64,000 nucleotides of DNA. Origin: Demequina sp. NBRC 110055 (GTDB lineage: Bacteria; Actinomycetota; Actinomycetes; Actinomycetales; Demequinaceae). The notes under the pieces were generated by a model. That model saw only the letters and a program-made list of their open reading frames with translations, did not search any database and was not told where the DNA came from. Location: contig NZ_BBRL01000008.1 in the NCBI RefSeq assembly GCF_002090135.1, positions 149,389 to 213,388 of the forward strand. The letters are read 5' to 3'. The stretch's first letter is position 1. The number at the start of each line of letters is the position of its first letter. This document shows positions 25,582-34,692 of the stretch, piece by piece. Made by a program: the position numbers and the translations under genes.

Positions 25582-26436
25582 TCAACGAGGAATTGCCGAC
25601 GTGAGAGCAGGCAACCCGTACCGCTCGCGCCCTACCCGCCCATCGACGAGAAAGAGCAGAACTACCCCAAGCACCGGGATCAGGAACCCGAAGGCAAGCA
25701 TCAAGATCACAGGTGCACCATCCATTTCGAATGCCACGTCGGCCTGGGCCGCCACGAGAAACCCTGCGAGGTCGATTCCGGCATGAAGCACCATCGACCA
25801 GATGATGAGCCTCGTGGTGACCATGGCGACGAACAGCACCACCCCGGCGCCGAACGCGAAGATCACCTGGCCGATCACGCCGAGCCCGTCGATGGGCTCC
25901 AACCCGTCGACGCCGACCACGTTTCCCACGTGAACCAGGGCAAAGATGGCGGCGCTTCCCCACGCGACGTCGCGTTCACGATCCCCGCCGCGGCGCAGGC
26001 AGGCAACAACGATGCCACGAAAGACAAGACCCTCCGCAAACCCGACGCACATCGCGTACACCGCGAGAGCCCCGACCACTCTCGGGTTCATGAGGCTGTA
26101 GTCCACGACGGCAAAGCGCGCTACCAGCACGACTGCCACCAGCACGAGCCCGACCCACTGGCCACGCCTGACGCCGAGTGGCTGCACGCCAAAGATCTCG
26201 CGGCCCCAGCCGAGAGAACGGACGAACACGAGCGTGACGACGCCCATGATCGCCACGGGAAGTGCGAGGTCGAGCACCACGTACCGTGCGCCGCCCAGCG
26301 GGTCGGCACGCGACTTCTCGACCCCCATGGTCGTGACAAGCCACCCGATCCCCCGGAAGACCAGCCAATATGCGATGGCGGCGAGAAGAGCACGCCACAG
26401 CCCGCCGACCTGCCACCACTCGCGCCACGCCGTCAC
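25582..26436 (-). CDS. CPBP-family intramembrane metalloprotease (CAAX-like)
   Basis: This 284-residue protein has about eight membrane helices. The CPBP/Abi motifs are FAEGLVFRGIV (motif 1, normally EExxxR, here with the second Glu replaced by Gly), FALVHVGN (motif 2) and SMVLHAGIDLAGF (motif 3 His). The family includes prenyl-protein proteases and bacteriocin-immunity proteins. The missing second Glu may reduce activity. GTG 26436 follows a small membrane ORF by six bases, so the two are likely cotranscribed. Confidence 0.78.
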   Translation of the reverse strand: MTAWREWWQVGGLWRALLAAIAYWLVFRGIGWLVTTMGVEKSRADPLGGARYVVLDLALPVAIMGVVTLVFVRSLGWGREIFGVQPLGVRRGQWVGLVLVAVVLVARFAVVDYSLMNPRVVGALAVYAMCVGFAEGLVFRGIVVACLRRGGDRERDVAWGSAAIFALVHVGNVVGVDGLEPIDGLGVIGQVIFAFGAGVVLFVAMVTTRLIIWSMVLHAGIDLAGFLVAAQADVAFEMDGAPVILMLAFGFLIPVLGVVLLFLVDGRVGRERYGLPALTSAIPR

Positions 26437-26442
26437 CGCACG

Positions 26443-26610
26443 TCACCCCTGCGAGACATGTCGCGTGGTCCACAGCCTCCACGCCGTCGATCCGGCGACC
26501 ATCACCACACCAGCGAGCGTCCACCACATCTGCAGCAACAACGAGGCGCCTGCCGCGGCAATTGCGATGACCAGGAGGATCACCTCGAGGTCCCGGCGTG
26601 TCCCGTTCAT
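26443..26610 (-). CDS. Small two-helix membrane protein upstream of the CPBP protease
   Basis: This 55-residue ORF (MNGTRRDLEVILLVIAIAAA, then GASLLLQMWWTLAGVVMVAG and a basic end) has two hydrophobic helices with a short turn. AAGGGA precedes the ATG and its stop lies six bases before the protease gene. No family is recognised. The pairing suggests a partner of the protease. Confidence 0.6.
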   Translation of the reverse strand: MNGTRRDLEVILLVIAIAAAGASLLLQMWWTLAGVVMVAGSTAWRLWTTRHVSQG

Positions 26611-26716
26611 CACGTCCCTTTTGTCGTGCGCCGTCTAGAGCGTCCAGCCTGTCACGCTCCGGGCGACCACGCCATACGCCGCGCACAACCGCCGCGCCCG
26701 ACGTAGCCTGCCAAGC

Positions 26717-27283
26717 ATGGGCCGCCTCATCGTGGAACAGCACGTCACCGCGGACGGCTTCGCCGCGGGTCCGAACGGCGAGCTCGGCTGGGTTGACGGT
26801 TCCGTCTCGGAGCCCGGCCCCATGGTCGACCAGGCCCTCGCCGAACTCGAGAACACTGACGCCATCCTGCTGGGCGCCACTACCTACCGGCTCTTCATCT
26901 CGTACTGGCCGACAGCCGTCGACGACCCGCTCGCCGAACCCATCAACAGGCTCCCCAAGCACGTCGTATCCCAGACACTGCCCGAGGCACCGTGGGGCGA
27001 CCGCGCCCCCGCCACCGTCGAGGCTGGCGAACCCGCAGCAACTGCTGATCGCCTCAAGCAGACCTACGACCGCGACATCATCCTGTGGGGAAGCCTGCAA
27101 CTCGCGAGTACGCTGATCGAGGCCGGCAAGGTCGACGAGGTGCGCCTCCGCGTCGCACCGGTCGCGATCGGCCAAGGCATCCCCGTGTGGGACCTCGACT
27201 ACCGGCCGATGCCGCTCACGCTGAGGTCTGCCACTCCCCTCGCCACGGGTCAGGTCACGCTGATCTACGACGTCACGACCTAG
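26717..27283 (+). CDS. Dihydrofolate reductase family protein (RibD C-terminal domain type)
   Basis: This 188-residue protein has the family pattern: MGRLIVEQHVTADGFAAGPN at the start, ILLGATTYRLFISYWP with the NADPH-site GxxTY, DIILWGSLQLASTLIEAGKV with the GS...L motif, and VDEVRLRVAPVAIGQGIPVW. Members reduce pteridine or other substrates with NADPH; the exact substrate is unknown. A shared terminator follows. Confidence 0.87.
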   Translation: MGRLIVEQHVTADGFAAGPNGELGWVDGSVSEPGPMVDQALAELENTDAILLGATTYRLFISYWPTAVDDPLAEPINRLPKHVVSQTLPEAPWGDRAPATVEAGEPAATADRLKQTYDRDIILWGSLQLASTLIEAGKVDEVRLRVAPVAIGQGIPVWDLDYRPMPLTLRSATPLATGQVTLIYDVTT

Positions 27284-27301
27284 GCGGGCGAGCACAAGAA
27301 A

Positions 27302-27336
27302 ACAGGGCCGCCCGCGCCACGCGCGGACGGCCCTGT
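27302..27336. terminator. Bidirectional terminator between DHFR-like and SHOCT genes
   Basis: ACAGGGCCG-CCCGCGC and GCGCGG-CGGCCCTGT form a stem of about 15 bp with one mismatch and a CAC loop. A-rich sequence before it gives a T-run (TTTTC) on the minus strand, so it serves the SHOCT gene best. Confidence 0.8.
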
Positions 27337-27348
27337 GTGGCTCGCCAC

Positions 27349-27657
27349 TCAAGCATGTCCCATGGCGGCGAGCCGGGCCTGGTACTCCTCGAGGTCGATG
27401 TCCCCGCGTGCCAGGCGCTCGTCGAGGATCTGCTTGGGTGTCGCGTTCTCGAGCGACGCCTCGGGCGCGGCGGGCGCCTGGCCGGCCACGGCATCGGCCG
27501 TCGGAACGGGCTGCACCGCCTGCGACGGACGGTTGTCCGCGAGCAGGCGGACGCTCAGGTAGATGAACGCTCCAATAACGGCCGCTCCGAGCAGCCAGAA
27601 CACGCCCGCCCAGATGGTCGGGGCCAACGAACTCGTCACTTCGATTCCACGCATCAT
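27349..27657 (-). CDS. SHOCT-domain membrane protein
   Basis: This 102-residue protein has one membrane helix (APTIWAGVFWLLGAAVIGAF, ~10-33), a Pro/Ala-rich linker and a C-terminal SHOCT domain (TPKQILDERLARGDIDLEEY, then QARLAAM). SHOCT domains are short helical oligomerisation modules often tied to heavy-metal or phage-related genes. A GAGGGAG site precedes ATG 27657, and a sharp inverted repeat (27701-27723) lies upstream. Confidence 0.8.
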   Translation of the reverse strand: MMRGIEVTSSLAPTIWAGVFWLLGAAVIGAFIYLSVRLLADNRPSQAVQPVPTADAVAGQAPAAPEASLENATPKQILDERLARGDIDLEEYQARLAAMGHA

Positions 27658-27700
27658 GCTCCCTCTCTGGCACCCGCACGGGCGCCTCATGAGAACAAGA

Positions 27701-27723
27701 TTCCTCCCAGAACCTGGGAGGAA
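27701..27723. promoter_or_regulatory. Operator-like inverted repeat upstream of the SHOCT gene
   Basis: TTCCTCCCAG-AAC-CTGGGAGGAA has perfect 10-bp arms, and AACCTGGGA is directly repeated beside it. The symmetry resembles sites of MerR- or CsoR-type metal regulators, which often control SHOCT-domain proteins. No such regulator is adjacent. The dyad also falls just beyond the 3' end of the alpha/beta hydrolase gene. Confidence 0.5.
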
Positions 27724-27730
27724 CCTGGGA

Positions 27731-28711
27731 CTATGCCACGGAATCGCGCACAGTTGTGCGGGCACCGCCCACCACGACCGGCACGGTCGCCCACCACCGC
27801 TCCAGCATCCGAGCATGCTCCTCGGGCGCGTCGATCCAGGGCATGTGCCCCTCGCCGTCGCGCACGCGGACCTCGCTCACCGGGGCTGCTGCGGCCCACC
27901 GCCGGAACTCAGCCTCGCGGGCGAAGGGATCGGAACTGCCGAGCACCCACAGTGACGGCGCCTGGAGACGGGCGACGTCCGCCCGTCCCACGCCCCAGCC
28001 TGCGCGGATGCCGGACCAGCCGGCGACGGAGCGCAGCAGCTCCAGGTCGTTGGCGTAGGTGTCGGTGTCGCGGGCCAGCGCCACGCGCCAGGCGAAGTCC
28101 TCGTCACTCAGTCCGCCGCGCTTCACGGTGTGTCGATGGCCGATGCTTGCCAAGGACTTCCGTATCTCCCGCTCCCCGACCGGGAAGCGAGAGACCGCGC
28201 TCGACACGGCACCGAGGGTCGCCGCCCTCATGTGCCAGGGCAGACGCATGCCGCGCACGGCGGGCGCACCCTCGAGCACGACAGAGCGCACGAGGTCGGG
28301 ACGCTCGCCCGCGAGCAGCAGCGCGGGCATCGCGCCGGCGGAACTCGCGACGAGGTCGACGGGCGCGGTGGCAAGGTCCTCGATGACGGCGGCGAGGAAG
28401 CCGCTGGCGGCGGCGCGAAGCGTCTGAGGCTGGCTGAGGTCGCCCGCCATGACGTCGCTTGAGCCGCAGCCAGGCCGGTCGACAACGATGGAACGCACGC
28501 CCCTCAGTGCGCCTACGAGCGGCGCGAACATGCCACCTGCCGAGGGCGTGCCGTGCACGAACACCACGTCGTGGCCCGCGCCGGTGGTCAGCGCCCGGAC
28601 CTCGCCGCCGCCGGGCGCCAGCACCCGGTGCTCGACCGTGTCGACTCCGTGGCTCGCCCACATCGCGGCCTCGGCGGCCTCGTAGCGGGCCCTGTCCTTC
28701 ACCCGAGCCAT
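27731..28711 (-). CDS. Alpha/beta hydrolase
   Basis: This 326-residue protein has the oxyanion motif VVFVHGTPSAGG (~residue 50), the DRPGCGSS loop, a nucleophile elbow in [15 protein letters not shown] and a C-terminal catalytic His in EGHMPWIDAPEEHARML. A cap region lies between. Substrate is unknown. It ends only eight bases from the SHOCT upstream dyad and starts 10 bases after the PEBP gene, so it may be cotranscribed with it. Confidence 0.85.
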   Translation of the reverse strand: MARVKDRARYEAAEAAMWASHGVDTVEHRVLAPGGGEVRALTTGAGHDVVFVHGTPSAGGMFAPLVGALRGVRSIVVDRPGCGSSDVMAGDLSQPQTLRAAASGFLAAVIEDLATAPVDLVASSAGAMPALLLAGERPDLVRSVVLEGAPAVRGMRLPWHMRAATLGAVSSAVSRFPVGEREIRKSLASIGHRHTVKRGGLSDEDFAWRVALARDTDTYANDLELLRSVAGWSGIRAGWGVGRADVARLQAPSLWVLGSSDPFAREAEFRRWAAAAPVSEVRVRDGEGHMPWIDAPEEHARMLERWWATVPVVVGGARTTVRDSVA

Positions 28712-28720
28712 GCGCGTTCC

Positions 28721-29164
28721 CTACGCCGAGAAGGTGGCGACCAGACGCGCCTGCTCGATGACGGCATCGGCGCTGTGGTGGAGGAAGCCCGCGCGCGACG
28801 GGGTGCCGTCGACGGGCTCGGACAGGGCGTAGACCCAGAAGTAGTAGTGGTGGGTGCCGTGACCGGCGGGCGGGAAGGGGCCCACGTAGCCGCTGCCGCC
28901 GGTGTCGTTGGGGCCCGAGCGGGCGGCGGTGACGTCGATCTCGCCCTCGACCGCCGGGATGCCATACAGCGTCCAGTGCGTGAAGCCGGGAGGCATGGGG
29001 GCGTCGGGGTCGTGGCAGATCAGTGCGAGTTCGACGGCACCCTCGGGGATGCCGCTCACCACGAACTGCGGCGGAGTGGTGGCGTCCTCGCCTGCGAAGG
29101 CGTCGGGCACGCGCTCACCATCGGTGATATCGGGGCTGGTCAGGGACAGATCCTTCACCTGCAT
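28721..29164 (-). CDS. YbhB/YbcL family (PEBP-like) protein
   Basis: This 147-residue protein has the bacterial PEBP pattern: TSPDITDGERVPDAFAGEDA, the ligand-site CHDPDAPMPPGFTHWTLYGI and GYVGPFPPAGHGTHHYYFWV. The family binds phosphate-type groups; the bacterial role is unclear. ATG 29164 has AAGGAG before it. Confidence 0.9.
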   Translation of the reverse strand: MQVKDLSLTSPDITDGERVPDAFAGEDATTPPQFVVSGIPEGAVELALICHDPDAPMPPGFTHWTLYGIPAVEGEIDVTAARSGPNDTGGSGYVGPFPPAGHGTHHYYFWVYALSEPVDGTPSRAGFLHHSADAVIEQARLVATFSA

Positions 29165-29229
29165 CGTCACTCCTTCGTTGGCTTCACGCAGGAAACGCGC
29201 GGCGTGCGGTGAGGATTCCTGACGCCAAC

Positions 29230-29295
29230 GACGGTGGAGGTCCCATGGGACGCACGAATCTGCTGAGAGCGACGGTGAGCGTCCCATGGGGTGTG
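29230..29295. repeat. Intergenic repeat, CATGGGAC dyad family, copy at 29 kb
   Basis: GTCCCATGGGACGCACGAAT, then CTGCTGAGAGCGACGGTGAG and CGTCCCATGGGG. The copy at 40887-40949 is nearly identical over about 60 bases, with compensating changes such as ATCTGCTG against ATGTGCTC. Each copy has two CATGGGAC-type boxes facing one way and CACCGT-type flanks. It occupies the gap between the ABC ATPase stop and the PEBP gene start. Confidence 0.7.
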
Positions 29296-29321
29296 GGGGC
29301 CGAGCGGGTGGGGCGCGGCGG

Positions 29322-30119
29322 TTACAGCGGGTGAGTGAGGCGGCGCACAAATTGGCGCGTGCGCTCCTCGCGCGGCTCCCCGAGCACCTGCGCGGGCGGA
29401 CCGATCTCGAGCACACTGCCAGCGTCGAGGAAGGCCACCTGGGTGGCGACCTCGCGCGCGAACTGCAGCTCATGCGTGACGACGACCATGGTCCAGCCCT
29501 CGGCGGCGAGGTCGCGCATGAGGAGCAGGACCTCGCCCACGAGCTCGGGGTCCAAGGCGGAGGTGGGCTCGTCGAACAGGAGCAGCTCGGGCTTCAGCGC
29601 GAGCGCGCGCACGATGCCCACGCGCTGCTGCTGACCACCCGAGAGCTCATGCGGGTACGCGTCGGCGCGGTCGGCCAGCCCCACGCGCTTGAGCAACTCG
29701 AGGGCCTCACGCTCGGCCTCCTCGCGCGGCCGCTTCTGCACCACGATGGGGCCCTCGGTGATGTTCTGCAGCACCGTGCGGTGAGGGAACAGGTGATAGT
29801 GCTGGAAAACCATCGCGGAGCGATCGCGCAGGGCGGCACGCTGACGCTCGGCGGCGGCCGGCTTCGCCGCACCCAGCACACCGAAGTCCACGGCGACCTC
29901 GCCGATCGAGACCACGCCGGCATCGGGCGTCTCGAGACCGTTGAGGCTGCGCAGCAGCGTGGTCTTGCCGGAGCCGGAGGCGCCGATGATGGCGACCACC
30001 TCACCCCTCGCGACCGAGAGGTCGACGGCACGCAGCACCTGGTGGTCCCCGAACGACCTGGAGACGGCGGAGACGGTCAGCAAGGGCTCGGCGGGCAACT
30101 CAGCGGGCGACGGCGACAT
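29322..30119 (-). CDS. Polar amino-acid ABC transporter ATPase (probably cystine)
   Basis: This 265-residue ATPase has Walker A GASGSGKTTLLRSLNGLE (~residue 42), Q-loop MVFQHYHLFPHRTVLQNI, signature HELSGGQQQRVGIVRALAL, Walker B ELLLFDEPTSALDPELV and H-loop VVTHELQFAREV. The length and motifs fit the GlnQ/TcyN group. ATG 30119 overlaps the permease gene by 20 bases. The cysteine-rich leader ahead of this operon points to cystine or another sulfur amino acid as substrate. Confidence 0.9.
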   Translation of the reverse strand: MSPSPAELPAEPLLTVSAVSRSFGDHQVLRAVDLSVARGEVVAIIGASGSGKTTLLRSLNGLETPDAGVVSIGEVAVDFGVLGAAKPAAAERQRAALRDRSAMVFQHYHLFPHRTVLQNITEGPIVVQKRPREEAEREALELLKRVGLADRADAYPHELSGGQQQRVGIVRALALKPELLLFDEPTSALDPELVGEVLLLMRDLAAEGWTMVVVTHELQFAREVATQVAFLDAGSVLEIGPPAQVLGEPREERTRQFVRRLTHPL

Positions 30120-30771
30120 GGCGGTCGAGCCTCCTTTCGAGGGCGTTCTGTCCGGCGGACAGCGCGAGGCACACGACCCAGTAGACCAGGCCGGCCTCGA
30201 CATACAGGAGCATGAACTCCTGGGTGAAGGCGGCGATCTCCTGCGCCTTGCGGAACATCTCGCTCACGAGGATCAGCGACGTGAGCGACGTGTCCTTCAC
30301 CAGCGAGATGAAGGTGTTGGACAGCGGCGGCACCGCGACCCGTGCGGCCTGCGGCAGGATGACCCGCGTCAGGGCCGTGCGGCGGGACATGCCCGCCATG
30401 TAGGCGGCCTCCCACTGGCCCTTGTCCACGGACAGGATCGCAGCGCGCACCACCTCGGCCGCGTAGCCGCCCACGTTGAGCGACAGCGCGATGATGGCCG
30501 ACGGCCACGGATCGATCGTGAGCCCCAGCGACGGCAACCCGTAGAACACCACGAACAGCTGCACCAACAGAGGAGTGCCGCGGATCACCGAGATGTACAG
30601 CCGCGCAATCCCGGCGAGAAGTCGGTTGCGCGACAGGCGCGCGAGCGCCGCGGCGACCGCGAGCACCATCCCCAGCGCAAACGATGCAAGCGCGAGGGGA
30701 ATGGTGCCGGCGACCGCCGCGAGCGCGAGCGGGCCCAGCGAATCCCAGAACAGGGGCCAGTCGATATCCAT
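30100..30771 (-). CDS. Polar amino-acid ABC transporter permease (probably cystine)
   Basis: This 223-residue membrane protein with five or so helices carries the HisM/GlnP permease signature, with ALSLNVGGYAAEVVRAAILS and the EAA loop VDKGQWEAAYMAGMSRRTAL, then VILPQAARVAVPPLSNTFI. Its start overlaps the stop of the binding-protein gene by one base (TAATG). Only one permease is present, so it probably works as a homodimer. Confidence 0.92.
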   Translation of the reverse strand: MDIDWPLFWDSLGPLALAAVAGTIPLALASFALGMVLAVAAALARLSRNRLLAGIARLYISVIRGTPLLVQLFVVFYGLPSLGLTIDPWPSAIIALSLNVGGYAAEVVRAAILSVDKGQWEAAYMAGMSRRTALTRVILPQAARVAVPPLSNTFISLVKDTSLTSLILVSEMFRKAQEIAAFTQEFMLLYVEAGLVYWVVCLALSAGQNALERRLDRHVAVAR

Positions 30772-31610
30772 TACGCGGCGGGTTCCACCGAGACGTCGTC
30801 ACCGAAGAACTCGTTCGAGATCTCCGCGAGGGTGCCGTCCTCGGCGAGCGTGCCGAGCGCCTCGGAAATCGCGTCGGCGAGGGCCTGGTCACCGCCGGCG
30901 AGCGCCACGGCGCTCTGCGAGTAGTCGTCGGTTTCCGCGGCGACCTTGAGACCGTTCTCGCCGTTGGTGTTCGCGTAGTCGAGCCACGTCAGCTTGTCGT
31001 TGATGGTGGCCTCCACGCGCCCCTGCTGGAGCAGCTCGACCGACTGGGCCCAGCCCTCGACGGCCTCGATGTTGGCGCCGGCGTTCTTGGCCTGCTGGCC
31101 GAAGGCGGAGGTGAGCGACTGGGCGAGTGTGCGGCCCTCGAGGTCGTCGAAGGATGCGATGTCGGTGTTGTCCTCGGTCGTCACGAGCACGCCGTTCGAG
31201 TAGGTGTACGGCGTGGAGAACGTGTAGACCTCCTCGCGCTCGGGCGTGATGCCCACCTGGTTGAAGACCGCGTCGAAGCGGCCGGCCTCGAGTCCCGTGA
31301 GCAGCGCGTCCCACTGGGTCTCCTCGAACTCGACCTCGACGCCCAGCTGCTCGGCGACCGCGCGGGCCACCTCGACGTCGTAGCCGGTGAGGTCGCCGGT
31401 GCCGTCGGCGTGGAAGGTGAAGGGACGGTAGGTGCCCTCGGTGCCCACGATCAGCACGCCGGCGTCCTCGACGTCCGTGAGCGAGGTGTCGGTGGCGCTG
31501 TCGGTGCCGGTGGCCGATGCGGCGGCGTCGCTGTCCGCGTCCGTCGAGCAGGCCGCGAGCGCGAGGGTCGAACCGAGCACGACGGCGGGAAGAGCGAGAC
31601 GGAGATTCAT
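30771..31610 (-). CDS. Extracellular solute-binding lipoprotein, family 3 (probably cystine)
   Basis: This 279-residue protein has a lipoprotein signal peptide with lipobox LAAC (~residue 21), a Thr/Asp/Ser-rich linker, and the family 3 fold: GTEGTYRPFTFHADGTGDLT, GYDVEVARAVAEQLG, FDAVFNQVGITPER, and TLAQSLTSAFGQQAKNAGAN. The TYRPFTFH pattern resembles TcyA-type cystine-binding proteins. Together with the leader peptide at 31814 this supports cystine uptake, by inference. Confidence 0.9.
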   Translation of the reverse strand: MNLRLALPAVVLGSTLALAACSTDADSDAAASATGTDSATDTSLTDVEDAGVLIVGTEGTYRPFTFHADGTGDLTGYDVEVARAVAEQLGVEVEFEETQWDALLTGLEAGRFDAVFNQVGITPEREEVYTFSTPYTYSNGVLVTTEDNTDIASFDDLEGRTLAQSLTSAFGQQAKNAGANIEAVEGWAQSVELLQQGRVEATINDKLTWLDYANTNGENGLKVAAETDDYSQSAVALAGGDQALADAISEALGTLAEDGTLAEISNEFFGDDVSVEPAA

Positions 31611-31813
31611 GGGTGATGCCTTTCGAGAACATGGCGCGGCGGGGCGTCCGCAGCGCCGGTGCAAGGGGGTGCGCCCGAGGCGCGGTGACGAGATGTCAGG
31701 GGTGGCTGCGCCGTGAGGCAACTGCCGGTGCCGTCAACGGACGGCGGGCCGATGCGACGATCGCCGCACGGGCCGGGCTCGGCTGACGAGGTGGTTCAGG
31801 TGGTCAGAACCGG

Positions 31814-31906
31814 TCAGCAGGAGCACATGGAGACGCCGCGACAACACGGCATGCACATCGCGCGGAGCGCGGGCATGGACAGCGTGTTGATGAGGGGGGC
31901 GTTCAT
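31814..31906 (-). CDS. Cysteine-rich leader peptide of the ABC importer
   Basis: A 30-residue ORF starts MNAPLINTLSMPALRAMCMP and ends CCRGVSMCSC. The last 13 residues contain five Cys and two Met codons, and it precedes the ABC importer genes by about 200 bp. Polycysteine small upstream ORFs that sense cysteine supply by ribosome stalling are known in mycobacteria. This one would place the importer under cysteine control. No clear ribosome site is seen, so it may be leaderless. The downstream 200 bp are G+C-rich with no clear terminator found by eye, so the mechanism is open. Confidence 0.65.
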   Translation of the reverse strand: MNAPLINTLSMPALRAMCMPCCRGVSMCSC

Positions 31907-31965
31907 GGTGTGATTCAACCACGGATCCCCGGCACTTTATTCCACCCGGTAGAAATGCCTGGTAG

Positions 31966-32790
31966 TTATGCGTCGATGCTCACCATGGCGGCCGAGCGCT
32001 CCCACAGTTCGAGCGCAGTGACCGCGTCACCGACGAGCGGATTGACCTTCGCCGCGACCTTCCGGTCGATGTAGAACGCACCGGGCTCGAAGCCGGAACC
32101 GGGGGTTGCTGTGGCGAGCCAGATGAGCTGGTCGGCGCCCTTGTCGGGGGTGCGCGTCAGCAGGCGCTTGAGGGGGCCGTGATACAGGAACCGGATCGCC
32201 CCGCGCGAGTCTGCCGCAAAGTTGGTGCCCACCACTCCGGGGTGGAACGACACCGCGCTGAGCGCGTCGCCGTGACGGCGCTGCAGCTCCTCCGTGAACA
32301 GGATGTTGGCGAGCTTGGCGTTGCCGTACGCCGCCATCGGGTCAAACGAGAACTCGCCCTGGAGGTCGGCGATATCGAATTTCGCGTACAGGCGCGCGGC
32401 GAGCGACGACGTCTGGATGACGGTGGCTCGGCTGTCGCGCAGAACGGGGAGAAGTTCGTGCGTCAGGAGGAAGGGCGCCAGGTGGTTGACCTGGAATGTC
32501 CGCTCGAAGCCGTCGACCGTAAGCGCCCGCTCCCCCATGACGCCGCCGGCGTTGTTGGCGAGCACGTCGATGGTGTCGTGCCGCTCGCGTAGCGTGGCGG
32601 CGAGAGCGCGCACCTGTGCGAGGTCGGCAAAATCGGCGACATGGTGCTCGATGCCCAGCCGATCGGCGACCGCGGCGGTCTTGTCGGGGTCGCGCCCGAC
32701 GATGACCACGCGGTGCTTGCGCCGCACTAATTCCTTGGCTGCCGCGGCGCCGATGCCGTCGCTGGCTCCGGTGATGACGATCGTCTTCAT
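31966..32790 (-). CDS. Short-chain dehydrogenase/reductase
   Basis: This 274-residue SDR has the cofactor motif TGASDGIG (~residues 7-14), an Arg in VVIVGRDPDK that favours NADP(H), NNAGG, the catalytic Ser in VIQTSSLAARLY and the active-site YGNAK. It resembles the retinol-dehydrogenase-like group (FERTFQVNHLAPFLLTHELL). Substrate is unknown. It lies 22 bases downstream of the acyl-CoA synthetase gene on the same strand and may be cotranscribed. Confidence 0.88.
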   Translation of the reverse strand: MKTIVITGASDGIGAAAAKELVRRKHRVVIVGRDPDKTAAVADRLGIEHHVADFADLAQVRALAATLRERHDTIDVLANNAGGVMGERALTVDGFERTFQVNHLAPFLLTHELLPVLRDSRATVIQTSSLAARLYAKFDIADLQGEFSFDPMAAYGNAKLANILFTEELQRRHGDALSAVSFHPGVVGTNFAADSRGAIRFLYHGPLKRLLTRTPDKGADQLIWLATATPGSGFEPGAFYIDRKVAAKVNPLVGDAVTALELWERSAAMVSIDA

Positions 32791-32812
32791 GTGTGTGCCA
32801 ACGCGCGGAGGG

Positions 32813-34612
<1,800 letters not shown>

Positions 34613-34625
34613 GCTTCAGCCTAAC

Positions 34626-34654
34626 TTACGCCTGCGTAACTTACGGCGACGTAG
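34626..34654. promoter_or_regulatory. Tandem operator-like palindromes upstream of the acyl-CoA synthetase
   Basis: TTACGC-CT-GCGTAA (34626-34639) and TTACG-GCGA-CGTAG (34641-34654) lie side by side 14-42 bases before the start codon. Tandem TACG/CGTA dyads are the style of TetR-type regulators of fatty-acid genes in actinobacteria. No such regulator is in the immediate area. Confidence 0.5.
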
Positions 34655-34692
34655 GTCCTACCTGAGGATGATTTTGGGGCGGCCTTGCCGAA

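Noticed and set aside
31734..31922. A 62-codon minus-strand frame overlapping the cysteine leader
   Set aside because: It is in a different frame from the Cys-rich leader, has no family features and no ribosome site.
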